In this document: positions 1 to 10,466 of the stretch, piece by piece | Layout of the letters: every line of letters starts with the position of its first letter | Numbering within the stretch: the stretch's first letter is position 1 | Source: Symbiodinium natans | Taxonomy: Eukaryota > Sar > Dinophyceae > Suessiales > Symbiodiniaceae | Direction of reading: 5' to 3' | NCBI GenBank assembly: GCA_905221605.1 | Contig: CAJNDS010000045.1 | Coordinates: 62,001 to 126,000 of the forward strand | DNA: 64,000 nucleotides | The notes under the pieces: generated by a model | The model's input: the letters and a program-made list of their open reading frames with translations, nothing else | The model's database searches: none | What the model was told of the DNA's origin: nothing | Translations under genes and position numbers: made by a program

Positions 1-200
1 GAAGGACGCAAGAGAACGTCGGTCAAGGCTCAGAAGCTGGAGGGCAAGGCCTTTGAAGGGGTTTAGGGTTTAGGGTTTAGAGTTTAGGGTTTAGGGTCTA
101 GATTCTCATTGTTCTGGCATTCACTAGTCACTAGGGGGGTTCCAGGCTTAGGAACAAACCCACCCACCCATAACATTGAGAAGTAACAAGTTCACTCAAC

Positions 201-533
201 AACGGTGCCGACGCACCAAAAACGGCTCAAGAACGGTGCCGACGCACCAAAAAATGGTCAAGAATGTACCGGCGCACCAACAAGTGCTCAAGAACGGTGC
301 TGATTGCACCAAAAAAGGCTCAAGAACGGTGCCGATTGCACCAAAAATGGCTCAAGAACGGTGCCGATTGCACCAAAAATGGCTCAAGCCACGGTGCCGA
401 CGCACCAAAAATGGCTCAAGAACGGTGCCGACGCACCAAAAAATGGCTCAAGAACGGTGCCGACGGACCAAAAGTGGCTCAAGAACGGTGCCGACGGACC
501 AAAAATGGCTCAAGCACGGTGAATGCACCAAAA
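201..533. repeat. 31-bp minisatellite, about 11 copies
   Basis: A unit of about 31 bp (AACGGTGCCGACGCACC followed by AAAAATGGCTCAAG) is repeated about 11 times with substitutions such as GATTGCACC. Because 31 is not a multiple of three, all three frames stay open and give rotating peptides; I treat those as artefacts. The unit ends in TGGCTCAAG, which matches the last nine bases of the dinoflagellate spliced leader, but the bases upstream are A-rich where the leader has T. Confidence 0.9.
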
Positions 534-939
534 AGTTAATATGGTTTAATTCAATCTATAAGGACAGAGAGGGTTTAGGGCTTAGGGTTCAGGATTTAGG
601 GTTTAGGGTTTACGGTTAGGGTTTAGGGTGTACGGTTTAGGGGTTGGGGTTTAGGGTATAGGGTATAGGGTTTAGGGTTTAGGGTTCAGAGTTTGAACAG
701 GTCGCCAACACCCAAGCGCGGTGCCTTGTTTTAGATGATGGTTCTTTAGCTACCAACACTTTTCTTAGCATTTGGCCCCCGAGGTGTCGGCCTTGGGGTT
801 TAGGGTTTAGGCTTTAGGCTTTAGGTTTTAGGCTTTAGGCTTTATAGGCTTTAGGGTTTAGGGTAGGGTTTAGGGTAGGGTTTAGGGTAGGGTTTAGGGT
901 TTAGGGTTCAGGGTACAATTTGGGGTCAGGTTCCTGCAG

Positions 940-1405
940 GAACGAACACCTTTCTTTGTCAAGAGAAGGATCCCCTTGATTGGGCAGTGCGGCTTAGGCG
1001 GTTTATCGGGTGAGGGATGGGCAACTTTTTTAGGTTGTAGGGCCGCAACCTTCTTATTAGGGTTTAGGGTTTAGGGTTTAGGGTTTAGGGTTTAGGGTCT
1101 CGGGGTCTAGGGTTTACGGTCCAGGGTTGACCCATAGACTTCCCAGTCGGGGAACCAGCACGACAATCTGAGCTCCGCCTTTTTCAGTAGAGAGCTGAAG
1201 GGAACTCCATACTTCCTACATGGCAATCGCACGGGTATCTCCCTCAATCGGAGTTCGCAACATACCCTAAACCCTAGACCCTAAGCCCTAAACCCTAAAC
1301 CCCCCAAGAAAGGGAACCCGAAGTTGAGAAACCCGCATGTAGTATTCCTAAGTGAGATCCGCGTCCGCAGGGCTTCATGCGCAATCTCTCGGCCCTGGGC
1401 GGCCT
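940..1405 (+). CDS. Three exon-like islands, product unknown
   Basis: Island 940-1009 follows CCTGCAG, reads ERTPFFVKRRIPLIGQCG and ends at donor GTGAGG. Island 1147-1234 follows CTTCCCAG, contains SSAFFSRELKGTPYFLHG and ends at GTATCT. Island 1371-1405 follows GTCCGCAG and reads GFMRNLSALGGLQKPPK. Telomere-like arrays separate them. Composition and splice signals support exons; phase between them is not resolved and no family is recognised. Confidence 0.4.
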
Positions 1406-1581
1406 ACAAAAACCCCCGAAGCCTTATTATACCCTGAGCCCTGAAGCCCTCATAAACCATCATAAACACCAAAACGTAAACCTTCAACCCTAACCCCAAG
1501 GCCCAGACCCTGTGTAAACTTTGAAAGCCTAAACCCTAAACCCTAAACCCTAAACCCAGCTCCCTAGGCGCCTTTCCTCAG

Positions 1582-1617
1582 GTTGTCAAGGAGAGCGACC
1601 CCAGTGTCACAATCACA
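1582..1617 (+). CDS. Short exon candidate, product unknown
   Basis: After the acceptor TTTCCTCAG the frame reads VVKESDPSVTITE and meets a GTACCA donor. A second frame is also open (rich in S, Q and R), so the frame is uncertain. CCCTAAA lies just upstream. Confidence 0.3.
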
Positions 1618-2239
1618 GAGTACCAATGAAGGCAGTGATCGTCACTCCGTTGCGGCTCGGCGGGTTTACGGCTCTAGGGCCTTAGGGCATAGTGCTGTAG
1701 AATAGCCCTAAACCCTAAACCCTATACTTTAAACCTAAACCCTAAGCCAATGGGGTCGTGTAGGATCTCGCGACAATGAGAACTGTAGACTCGGAGTCGT
1801 GTGGTTTCAAGTGTTGCCAGGCCAGAGTCACGCATGGGTGTGGTCTTTGCTTGGAGATTCAGGGAGCTTATAGTATCAGTGATAACTGCACTTATTAGCC
1901 CCCTAAGTCCTCTTAGTAGGCTATAAGCAGACTTAAATTGGGGTCAGAAGTACCCATGAACCTGGGTGTATGGCACACTGAACAGAAATCCTTGCTCCCA
2001 GAGGGTATGCCGGCCCTGAGGGTCCCTCAGGGGCATACAGGGTTGAGGGTTCTGGCGCGCCAGGGCTGTTTACCCTAAACCCGAAACCCTAAACCCTAAA
2101 CCCATCGCAATCGATTCGGCAAGTGAAGTGCGCAGAAGGGCTGCAACATCAGGCAGGAGTCCTAAAGAACCTTCGGCTATAGGCCTTGTCCGAAAGCCTA
2201 TTAATGCTTGAGGCTCTCCTGACTCCCAGCCTTCTTCAG

Positions 2240-2326
2240 CAGGAGGGCGACATAACTGCCGCCGCCCGGAGCTACACCAGGACACCGGCGCTGGCCGATG
2301 TTCCCAGTGCCGAGGCACCTGTGGCG
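2240..2326 (+). CDS. Exon candidate, product unknown
   Basis: Acceptor CTTCTTCAG is followed by 29 open codons beginning QEGDITAAARSYTRTP and ending ...EAPVA, then donor GTTTAATT. The island just upstream (2103-2213) is also open on + and on the - strand, so the local gene structure is uncertain. Confidence 0.4.
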
Positions 2327-2433
2327 GTTTAATTAAAGAGTTTAGGGTTTAGGGTTTAGGGTTTAAGGTTTAGGGTTTAGGGTTTAGGGTTTAGGGTTAG
2401 GGTTTAGAGTCTAGGGTTTAGGGTTTTAGGGTT

Positions 2434-2514
2434 ACATAGTAGAAAGTTAGGGCTTCTCGAATGGGAATTACTATTCTGGTTTCGGAAAGTGTGCCCCATA
2501 CGAGTAATGTGAAC
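2434..2514. mobile_element. E2 element relic
   Basis: Similar over about 80 bp to the two better E2 copies at 12.9 and 13.35 kb (ACATAGTAGAAAGT...GAATTACTATTCTGG) but diverged at the right end. Confidence 0.6.
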
Positions 2515-2681
2515 GTCGCTTTAATAAACCTCCCCCCCCCTTCCCCCAAATCTTGTTTTTGTCTCCGGTTTGGACGGGTCAAAATAAAGAGCGGGTGTCA
2601 ATAATGAGGATTCTGGGGGTCTGGGGTCCCCCCCCCCCCCTCGCCGAAATTATTATTGCCCACCACGCCCTAAACCGGAAG

Positions 2682-2768
2682 GTCCATACCTCGCCTCCCG
2701 CGGGCTTGTCTCTTGCACCCTCGTCCTCGGCGGTCTCATCGCCTACATCTCCGGCAGAAGGCGCGCCT
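2682..2768 (+). CDS. Exon candidate with one hydrophobic helix
   Basis: After acceptor CCGGAAG the frame reads PYLASRGLVSC, then a hydrophobic stretch TLVLGGLIAYISG followed by RRRA, and ends at a canonical GTGAGC donor. A hydrophobic run followed by three arginines resembles a membrane segment with a positive flank. Another open frame exists on the same strand. No family recognised. Confidence 0.4.
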
Positions 2769-3067
2769 GTGAGCAGGGCCAACCTTCTTTACCAAAAGCC
2801 TTGTATTTAGGGTTTAGGGCTTAGGGCTTAGGGTTTAGGGTTTAGGGTTTAGGGTTTAGTATATTTTCATTGGGGTGTTCAGAGTGGGTTCACTAGTTCG
2901 AAGGCTGTGAGATCGTCAGGAAAGGTCCCAAGTCACCAGATGTTTCGTCCTGCTGAACTGCCGAATTTAACCAGGCTTGGTCTCTGAGGACGTGCTAAAA
3001 TGTCCAGGTTTGAGGTTTAAGAGAACCCTTAACCCAAACCCTGACCCCTAAACCCTGAACCCTAAAG

Positions 3068-3481
3068 AAAGCTATTCCGATGCGTTTTGTTGGGCAACCT
3101 GGGAACTGCCTTCTGAGGTTTGCTGCCTCGAACCGGGCCAACTGACAAGTCTGGTTAGCCCTAAACCCTAAACCCTAAACCCTATTAGGTCCAGGCCTTC
3201 AGCCCCAACTACCCAAACCCCGAACCAATGAGTCTGCACCCTAAACCCCTAAACCCTAAACCCCAAACCGTCTTGAAGGCTAAGCCTGTTGAAAGCAGGA
3301 CGTACTACGAGTTGGGCCGAGGGTTTTTCGTTTAGGATTTAGGGTTTAGGGTTTAGGGTTTAGGGTTTAGGGTTTAGGGCTTAGGGTTTAGGGTTTAGGG
3401 TTTAGGGTTTAGGGTTTAGTTCAATCAAGATTTTCGAGGGGGGAGTTGGGGACTTCATCCTTGTTGCACGAGGAACACACA
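3068..3481 (+). CDS. Three exon-like islands, product unknown
   Basis: 3068-3117 (after CTAAAG) contains AIPMRFVGQPGNCLLR and ends at GTTTGC. 3279-3322 (after CTTGAAG) reads AKPVESRTYYELGR and ends at GTTTTT. 3430-3481 (after ATCAAG) reads IFEGGVGDFILVARGTH and ends at GTTTAA. Each is bracketed by CCCTAAA upstream and TTTAGGG or GTTT downstream. Confidence 0.4.
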
Positions 3482-3734
3482 GTTTAACCATTAATCTGCA
3501 AACCATAAACCCTCAATCCCTATGCCCGATTCCCGAAAGCCCTGAACCCTGCTCTCTGAACCCCCAGAACCCTGAATCCCTAAACCCTATTCCCCAAACC
3601 CCTAAAAATCGAAAGCCCTACGCCCTAAACACTAAACCCTAGCCCTAAACCCTAAACCCTAAACCCTAAACCCTAAACCCTAAGCCCTGAACCCTGAACC
3701 CTGAACCCTGAACCCTAAACCCTAAACCCTTGAG

Positions 3735-4431
3735 CTGATGACATGGCGCAGGGGACTTCAAAAGTGGAGCCTCTGGCCCGGAAGAACCTCGGACTGGTTC
3801 TGGGTTCAGGATTCAGGATTCAGGGTTTAGGGTTTAGGGTTTAGGGTTTAGGGTTTAGGGTTTAGGGTCTAGGGTCTAGGGTCTAGGGTCTAGGGTCTAG
3901 GGTCTAGGGTCTAGGCTTTAGGGTTAGGTTGAGCTGTGGCTTTGGCTACCATGTCTGCAGTTTTTGGCGACTACATTTGCGACAAACCAAGCAAGGCATC
4001 GCTCTGCTCCTACGAGCCGGCTTTCAAACCTGATGACCTCTTGCCTTGACGAAAGCAGGATACTCGAGCTCAGCCCGCGCGTGCCGCCTTCAAGAAAAAG
4101 ACCCAGGAGTCCAAGTTAGACTTGGGCAACTGGGGGCTGAATTTGCTTTAGCTGCTGCAAAATCCCTGTACGACATAGCTGGAGTCAGAAAAATAGGCCC
4201 CCGGAAAGCAGCACGTGCGGCAGCGATGGCCAAAACCTCAGCGTGGTCAATCTGTTGATCTGCCGATGGCACGATACCCCTCCAAACCACATCGTGTTCC
4301 AAGACTTCTTTGCTAGAAGAGCCGAAGAAGCTGCCCACCGTAAGGTGGGAATTTCGGACGCAGACGGGAAACATCTGTAAAGAGCACGACACAAACAGTC
4401 TCCCGCCCAGCAAAACTCTGTACGGTTCGGA
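3735..4431 (+). CDS. Exon cluster, product unknown, several open frames
   Basis: 3735-3796 follows CTTGAG and contains DDMAQGTSKVEPLARKNLG. At 3951 ATG in a fair context (GCTACCATGT) opens MSAVFGDYICDKPSK, stopping at TGA 4047; an overlapping frame from 3961 stays open to 4116. Farther on, 4200-4380 reads HDTPPNHIVFQDFFARRAEE, with AAG|GTGGGA as a possible donor, and 4410-4431 ends at GAG|GTGAGG. The - strand is also open over 4090-4452, so assignment is ambiguous. Confidence 0.35.
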
Positions 4432-4509
4432 GGTGAGGACTTCTGGAGACATCTCCAGGGTTTAGGGTTTAGGGTCTGGGGTTTAGGGTTCAGGGTGCAG
4501 GCTGCAGGG

Positions 4510-4622
4510 AGGGGCCACCTTACCATACTGTGGTAAAGGGACATTGAGGCTAGGTCACAGTGCTTACAACCCAACTTGAACCCTTTTGAACTTCACTTGA
4601 ATCTCTGGGGCCCCTCCCTGTC
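4510..4622. mobile_element. E1 element relic
   Basis: Diverged copy of the E1 palindromic element: left end CAGGGAGGGGCC, right end GGGGCCCCTCCCTG, interior with ACCTTACCATACTG similar to E1 copies at 46.3 and 40.6 kb. Confidence 0.55.
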
Positions 4623-4927
4623 AGCTTAGACCCCTAAACCCTAAACCCTAAACCCCAAACCCCAAACCCTAAACCCTAAATCCTAAACCCTATCCAAGGC
4701 GGTGTCTGCGCCGGTACGCCTCCCGGTCCCTGGGCTTGGTTGCGTGGGCGCGGCGCTGCACACCTAAGCCCTAAAACCTGAGTTTAGGGGTTTTGGGCCT
4801 AGGGTTTAGGGTTTAGGGTTTGGGGTTTGGGGTTTAGGGTTTAGGGTTTAGGGTTTAGGGTTTAGGGTTTAGGGTTTAGAGAATAACTTTAGTTGTTTAA
4901 GTCAACCCTAAGCCCACATATTCGAAG

Positions 4928-5412
4928 CCCGGCAGAGCCCGAAGAAGCGACGTGTTCGTAGGCCTTCTTCTTGGAGTTTAGGGGATCTGGGCCTAGGGTT
5001 TAGGGTTTAGGGTTTAGGGTTTAGGGTTTAGGGTTTAGGGTTTAGGGTTAGGGTTTAGGGTTTAGGGTTTAGGGTTAGGTTTTAGGTTTAGGGGTTTAGG
5101 GTTTCGGGTTTCGGGTTTCGAAATGTTTCGGGTTTAGGGTTTAAAAGCCCTAACCCTAAACCCTGAACCCTAAACCCTAATCCCTAAACCCTAAATCCTA
5201 AACCCTGTCTAAGATCCCCAAGAGCCCTAAAAGCCCCGACCGCACGAGCACCAAAACGACCCTCAACAAATAATAGAGGTTAAACAATTACCTAATTAGT
5301 GTTTAGGGTTTAGGGTTTAGGGTTTATATTATATAGGGTTTAGGGTTTAGGTTTAAGGATTACTGGTTCTTCGCAGGGAATACCTTCTATCGTCCACAAG
5401 GGATTGTGTGGG
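4928..5412 (+). CDS. Two phase-compatible exons, product unknown
   Basis: 4928-4975 (after TTCGAAG) is 16 codons, PGRARRSDVFVGLLLG, ending exactly at donor GTTTAG. 5377-5412 (after CTTCGCAG) is 12 codons, GIPSIVHKGLCG, ending at GTACTT. Both run phase 0 to phase 0. They may be upstream exons of the zinc-motif gene that follows, but the junction to its first visible exon does not keep phase. A further island at 4699-4738 (AVSAPVRLPVPGL) may belong here. Confidence 0.4.
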
Positions 5413-5811
5413 GTACTTCATTCCCTCATTCTCTACAAAGAACCAGAAACTTAAACATACTTAAACCCCCGCTTGAATCCTCAACCCCCAAAACCCTCAA
5501 ACCAAACAGCAAGCCATTAGCGCAAGAACGAATCCGCATGCAAGAATCCTTGACCGCCTACACACGCGCCCTAAGCCCTAAACCCTAAACACCCCTAAGC
5601 CCTAAGCCCTTGAACCTAAACCCTCAACCCCAAACCGCCTAAACCCCAAACACCTGCGAGCCCTTAAGAGCCAAAACTTAAAAACCCGTAACCCTAAACA
5701 CCCCAAACCCCAAACACCCTCAACCCCAAACCCTAGGCCCTAAACCCTAAACCCTAAACCCTAAACCCTAAACCCTAAACCCTAAACCTAAACCCTAAGA
5801 TCCCCACAAAG

Positions 5812-8302
5812 AAAAGGAAGCGGAGCTACGACGTTTACACCGCAGTGGCCTTTGCCACCCCTGTGTCGCCTTCGCTCTGAAGCCAGGAGGCTGCTATAAA
5901 GGAGCTCCCTGACCTACCTGGGGTTTAGGGTTTAGGGTTTGGGGTTTGGGGTTTAGGGGTTCGGGGTTAGGGTTTAGGGCACTATAGTTTCTTGTTAGCC
6001 CAGTGGTGCTCTTCTCCCTCTTTTTCGTTCAGTCTTCCCTCAGAAAGTAACCAACCTCAAAAAGGGTAACCTCACGATAAGATGGCGACTGAGCTACCAA
6101 GACTTGCAAGTTTAGGGGTCAGGGTTTAGGGTTTAGGGTTTAGGGTTTAGGGTCAGGGGTTAGCTTAGGGAGTATGATTGAGCAATAGGCATCAGCTGAA
6201 TCTCTGCTTTTGTTACGCTTTTTTTGCCGGGCGGGGGGGGGGGGGGGGGGGGTGATTTAGGCTTTGGGGTTTTAGGGACGCCGGATTTATTTATTTAAGT
6301 TGCTTGAGTTCGTTTTTGTTGTTGTTTTCTTCTCTTTTTTTTGGGGGGTGGGACACCGGAGTTGTTCAGGCTTATGTGTTGCTTGAGTTTATCTTTTTGA
6401 GTTTTTTCTGGGGGCCGGGGGGGGGGGGGAAGGTTTAGGGTTGACATTCCCCATAAACTTTCGCTACGGCCCCTCCCCAAACACGAAACTCCAAACCCTA
6501 AACCCTAAACCCTAAACCCTAAACCCTAAACCCTAAACCCTAAACCCTAAACCCTAAACCCTAAACCCTGACCACACAACCAGAACCAGCCTCGATCGAC
6601 CCCAAAATCCGTACGTGTACCCACGAGTGCAGGGTTAGGGATTATGGGGTGTAGGGCTTAGGGTTACTAGTGTTTAGGAATTGGGGTTTAGGGTTTAGGG
6701 TTTAGGTTTAGGGTTTAGGGTTTAGGGTTTAGGGTTTAGGGTTTAGGGTTTAGGGTTTAGGGTTTAGGGTTTAGGGTTTAGGGTTTAGGTTTGGGGGTTT
6801 GGGGGTTTGGGGGTTTGGGGGTTTGGGGGTTTGGGGTGGGGGAGAGGGGCACAGCCCTCAGTCCGCAAACCTCTAACGTTACTGTTATCGGCCTCCAACA
6901 GCTCCTCGTTGTGCTTTAAACTCCCCGACCTACACATTCCAGCTAAACAGCCCTCAACATCAAATAGGCCCTTCAAGTAGGTATCATAACCCTAAACCCA
7001 ATTAAACCCTAAACCCTAAACCTCTGAACCCCTAAACCCTAAAACCCTAAAACCCTAAAACCCTAAACCCTAAACCTCTGAACCCCTAAACCCTAAAACC
7101 CTAAAACCCTAAAACCATAAACCTCTAAACCCCTAAACCTCTAAACCCCTAAACCCTCAGCTCTACACCCTAACCCCTGAACCCTAAACCCTACACTTTA
7201 TAACTTAATCCCTGAACCCTAGACCGTAAACCCTAATCCCCCAAGCCCAAGGATCAGTGCGCGCACTGCCACTTTTGCACTGCCGCTGAAGCCCGTGCCC
7301 GAAGGTCAAGATTGCCAGCTGGCGAGTTTGGATTTAGGGTTCAGGCTTTAAGGGTTTAGGGTTTAGGGTTTAGGGGTTTAGGGTTTAGGGTTTAGGGTTC
7401 AGGGTTCAGGGTTTAGGGTAGCTAGACCCAGAGTAGGCCCTGTTCCCGCTTTTTGCGGCTCAAGTTCCCTTATCGGCCCCTTTATTAAACCAAAAAGTGC
7501 GCGCCCTAAACCCGAAACCCCAAACCCTAAGCCCTAAACCCTAAACCCTAAACCCTAGGCTTACTCTTGGGTGCAAGAAGTTGTCGGCCTTTCGGGCTTT
7601 CATCGTCTTAGGGTCGAAGGTTAAAGATACGGTCTAGGGTTTAGGGTTTAGGGCTAGGGTTTAGGGTTTAGGGTGTAGGGTTTCGGGTTCAGGGTTTAGG
7701 GTTTCGGGTTTGGGGTGTAGGGTCTAGGGTGTAGGATTTGGGGTAACTGGGGCGAAGGGGAACCTGTGGGTTGAACCTGGTACTTAAGGCCCTGCTTGCA
7801 ACTGACCCTGAAACTAAGGGTTTTTGGGTTTAGGGTTCAGGGTTTCGAGTACCCTAAACCCTAAACCCTAAACCCTATACCCACAACCCTAAACCCTAAA
7901 CCCTAAACCCTAAACCCTAAACCCTAAACGCACACACTCGAAGCCGAGGCAGGCGGAAGCGCGCAGAAGAAGGAAGCAGGCTGAGCCCGGGCAAGTACGG
8001 AATGGCGGATTTTGGCTCTAGTTCGGTTTAGGGTTTAGGGTTTAGGGTTTGGGGTTTAGGGTTTAGGGTTTAGGGTTGAAGGACCTCAAGAGGAGGGGGA
8101 ACCCTTCACAGGGATGCCAAGATGTTGATGTTAGGGTTTAAGGTTTTTGGGTTTAGGGTTATAGGGCCTATAGGCCGCATAGGGCGTATAGGGCGTAGGG
8201 GCCCAGTTTCAGGGCCCAAGGAGCTCTACTGGCCACTTTGGGGCCCCCTCCCAGCAGGAACTTGACGATTCTATTTTTATGCCGCGCGTGGAAGTTCGCT
8301 GA
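5812..8302 (+). CDS. Zinc-motif (CxPC...CH.C) protein gene, partial, four exons
   Basis: Exons 5812-5903, 7252-7304, 7944-8025 and 8258-8302 (TGA). Exon 1 encodes GLCHPCVAFALKPGGCYKG and exon 2 continues DQCAHCHFC, so the joined protein has GC-x2-G-x2-C-x2-CH-x-C. I know this arrangement (usually CxPC.F....GC..G..C.HCH.C then basic residues) from many dinoflagellate proteins; it probably binds zinc and may bind RNA. Exon 1 ends at a GC donor (GGA|GCTCCC); exon 2 ends at GTCAAG with a split Ser codon completed by exon 3. Exon 3 is basic (RGRRKRAEEG) and stops at donor GTTTAG; exon 4 ends ...MPRVEVR. All three junctions keep phase. The 5' end is not defined. Confidence 0.55.
5991..6101. mobile_element. 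E3 element copy, diverged
   Basis: Inverted ends CTTGTTAGCCCAGTGG and GAGCTACCAAG, with the AAAAAGGGT core seen in other E3 copies. It lies inside the first intron of the zinc-motif gene. Confidence 0.65.
6224..6437. repeat. G-runs and T-rich stretch
   Basis: Two poly-G tracts (about 6232-6252 and 6418-6429) flank T-rich sequence in which the phrase GTTGCTTGAGTT recurs. No gene is visible in this roughly 300 bp part of the intron. Confidence 0.7.
6668..6790. repeat. TTTAGGG array, about 17 units
   Basis: Nearly perfect TTTAGGG tandem grading into GGGTTTG variants at 6788-6835. The following unique stretch (6840-6990) is open on both strands; a + exon there (after CTCCAACAG, donor GTATCA) would break the phase-consistent junction between zinc-motif exons, so I do not call it. 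Confidence 0.9.
7422..7575. mobile_element. E4 element carrying an internal CCCTAAA array
   Basis: Left end CTAGACCCAGAGTAGGCCC, right end CTAGGCTTACTCTTGGGT, with the usual TTCCC...CCCTTT...AAAAAG core. About 50 bp of CCCTAAA repeat lies inside, just before the right end. Confidence 0.55.
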
Positions 8303-8649
8303 ACTGCTTGGTGGCCGCCAACTTCCGGAGAACGAGGAGGCTCCTACAAGCCCTCACGCTCTACGACCACAAAGCCACAAAACCCGAAACCCTAAATCCC
8401 CAAAACGCTAAACAAGAAAGCCTAAACCCTAAAGACCCTAAAGACCCTAAAGCCCCTAAACCCCTAAACCCTAATGTCCCAAGCTCCGAAGGCGCTAAAG
8501 TCCCTCAAGCCCTACGGCCCCATAGGCCCAAACCCCGCAACCCAAGCTGAACCCTGAACCCTGAACCCTGAACCCTGAACCCTGAACCCTGAACCCTGAA
8601 CCCTAAACCCTAAACCCTAAACCCTAAACCTCTCCTCGTTTGTGTGCAG

Positions 8650-8689
8650 GGCCAAGCCCGCACTGTTTGCCACAGCTTTCGTCATGGGC
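8650..8689 (+). CDS. Short exon candidate
   Basis: Acceptor TTTGTGTGCAG is followed by AKPALFATAFVMGS in one frame. It runs directly into the left end of an E8 element. Low certainty because it is short and no donor is clear. Confidence 0.25.
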
Positions 8690-8797
8690 TCCAATACTAC
8701 CCAAACTTTTTGGGCTGAGCGTTTAGGATGGGGTTTGGGTTTAGAACCCTAAACCCTAGAGCCTTGGGGTAGTATGGGAGCCCATTTATATAGTCCT
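8684..8797. mobile_element. E8 element
   Basis: Inverted ends TCATGGGCTCCAATACTACC and GGGGTAGTATGGGAGCCCAT, with a short TTTAGGG/CCCTAAA interior. Same family as 10.8 kb and 39.9 kb. Confidence 0.65.
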
Positions 8798-9001
8798 GTA
8801 GCCCAAAAAAATGTGGGCATCTCAGCCACGTGAGGCTTGGGTTCTCAATTGCTCAAGTCTTAGCTTTGCTAATCTACTAGCCGATTTTCAAAGCCTCAAC
8901 CCTAAACCCTAAACCCTAAACCCTAAACCCTAAACCCTAAACCCTAAACCCTAAGCATTTTGTAGGGGCAACCCTTTGTAGGTTTCTCTGGGATCTACTA
9001 G

Positions 9002-9074
9002 CAACCTAGGTCAAAGCCACGAAGGGTGCTCACTCTCAAGCCGAAATCCAAAAAGCAGCATCAACAAGTCGTGG
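9002..9074 (+). CDS. Basic exon candidate
   Basis: After acceptor CTACTAG the frame reads QPRSKPRRVLTLKPKSKKQ...VV and ends at GTTTAG. A second frame is also open. The lysine/arginine-rich content would suit a nuclear or nucleic-acid-binding segment; no family recognised. Confidence 0.35.
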
Positions 9075-9354
9075 GTTTAGGGTTTGGGGTTTAGTGTTTA
9101 GGGTTTAGGGTTTAGGGTTTAGGGTTTGGGGTTTGGGCGTTGAGGGGCTTTCTGGGTCATTGTTGAAAACAAAATCTTTATACATGTTTAAGAGCACTTA
9201 AACTCAATAAGGAACAAACACCCCAACAATGGTGCAGTTCATGGTTTAGGGTTTAGGGATTGGTAGCCATAACTGAGGTCAGACGTCGGTAGCTGTAAGT
9301 TGCAACCTTGCAAGTACTTCTCGACAGCCACCTTCACGTACCAAAGCCCCCTAA

Positions 9355-9570
9355 ACCCCAAACCCTAAACCCTAAACCCCTAAACCCCTAAACCCCTAAA
9401 CCCCTAAACCCCTAAACCCCTAAACCCCTACACCCCTAAACCCCTAAACCCCTAAACCCCTAAACCCCTAAACCCCAAACCCCTAAACCCCTAAACCCCT
9501 AAACCCCTAAGCCCCCAAACCCTAAACCCCTAAACCCCTAAACCCCTAAACCCCCAAACCCTAAACCCTG
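9355..9570. repeat. CCCCTAAA octamer array
   Basis: About 200 bp of an eight-base variant (CCCCTAAA) with occasional CCCCAAA. The same variant forms a longer block at 22.5 kb. Confidence 0.9.
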
Positions 9571-9625
9571 AACTCCCAGCTTGCAATCTAAATCCCTACT
9601 ATACCAGACTACAGGAGTTAGAGTG

Positions 9626-9742
9626 CTAGGGCCCGGAGTAGCCCCTCATTCCCTTCTTCTTTTTGGGTTTTGGGGTCCCTTATACTCCCCTTTAAAGCAA
9701 AAAGGGCACCCTTTTTCATGCTTGGGCTACTCGTGGGTCTAG
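9626..9742. mobile_element. E4 element
   Basis: Inverted ends CTAGGGCCCGGAGTAGCCCC and GCTACTCGTGGGTCTAG with the CCCTTT...AAAAAGGGCACCC core typical of E4. Confidence 0.7.
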
Positions 9743-9856
9743 GGTGTTAGGGTTTACGGTCTAGCGGAACCCTGCACCCTCATTGGCTACAGAATTCGAC
9801 GGCCGTATTTTTGAAACGGGCAGGATGTTTCCTGGAGCTGTCTGGCAGCAGGGCCT

Positions 9857-10003
9857 AAGATGCCTTCGCCTAGCCCAACGAAGCTGGCAGGCACCGGGCT
9901 TTTTGAAGATGCTCTCGCCTAGCCCAACGAAGCTGGCAGGGCGCAAGACTTGGGAAGATGCTTCTGCCAAGCCCGACGAAGCTGGCAGGGCACCGGGCTT
10001 GGG
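9857..10003. repeat. 49-bp tandem repeat, three copies
   Basis: Copies at 9857-9905, 9906-9954 and 9955-10003 begin AAGATG and share GCCCAACGAAGCTGGCAGG. The unit is not a multiple of three. The sequence just before (9790-9850) is open on + after GGCTACAG (NSTAVFLKRAG or EFDGRIFETG) and may be an exon. Confidence 0.85.
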
Positions 10004-10247
10004 TTAAGGCACAGGGTTAGGAGTTCTGGTCTGGGCCTTATCTAAGGGTAGCTCTCTGGGCCCCTACATAGGGGCCCTTACCTTCGTTGCAGGGTTCTGA
10101 TATATGGGCCCGTGGGTTGTAGAGGGTATATACGGGGTACAGGAGGGATCCCCCTTTCAAGGGCCAATGTAACTACTCCAATAGCTTCGGGCTTACCCTA
10201 AACCCTAAGCCCTAAACCCTAAATCGTAAACCCTAAACACTTTTCCT

Positions 10248-10360
10248 AGGATGCCCAGTAGTGCCCTTATTCCCTTTTTTGGGGCTCTAGGTTCCCCTAT
10301 AAACCCCTTTAAGCAAAAAAGGGCACCCTTTTTAATCCTAGGTTACTGGGCAACCTAGTT
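10248..10360. mobile_element. Palindromic E3/E4-like element
   Basis: Ends CTAGGATGCCCAGTAGTGCCC and TTACTGGGCAACCTAG around the AAAAAAGGGCACCC core; intermediate between E3 and E4. Confidence 0.6.
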
Positions 10361-10403
10361 TAGAGTGCAGTCTAAGCCCTCGGCCCAAGCATGTGGCTGA
10401 CAG

Positions 10404-10466
10404 ACCACTACCTCGCACGGGGCCTTCTACGTGGGCCCGGAGGGCATGGACTGCCTGCCCTACTGA
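10404..10466 (+). CDS. Terminal exon candidate
   Basis: Acceptor GGCTGACAG is followed by 20 codons TTTSHGAFYVGPEGMDCLPY and TGA. A neighbouring island (10545-10590) reads DHAMSMAGGSLKPLQ. A second frame at the first island is open too. Confidence 0.4.
   Translation, partial: TTTSHGAFYVGPEGMDCLPY

Noticed and set aside
176-619. 147-codon frame with NGADAPKMAQERC repeats
   Set aside because: 31-bp minisatellite read in rotating frames.
6840-6990. Protein-like frames on both strands between zinc-motif exons
   Set aside because: A + exon here would break the exact zinc-motif junction and no neighbouring - strand exon supports the other direction.
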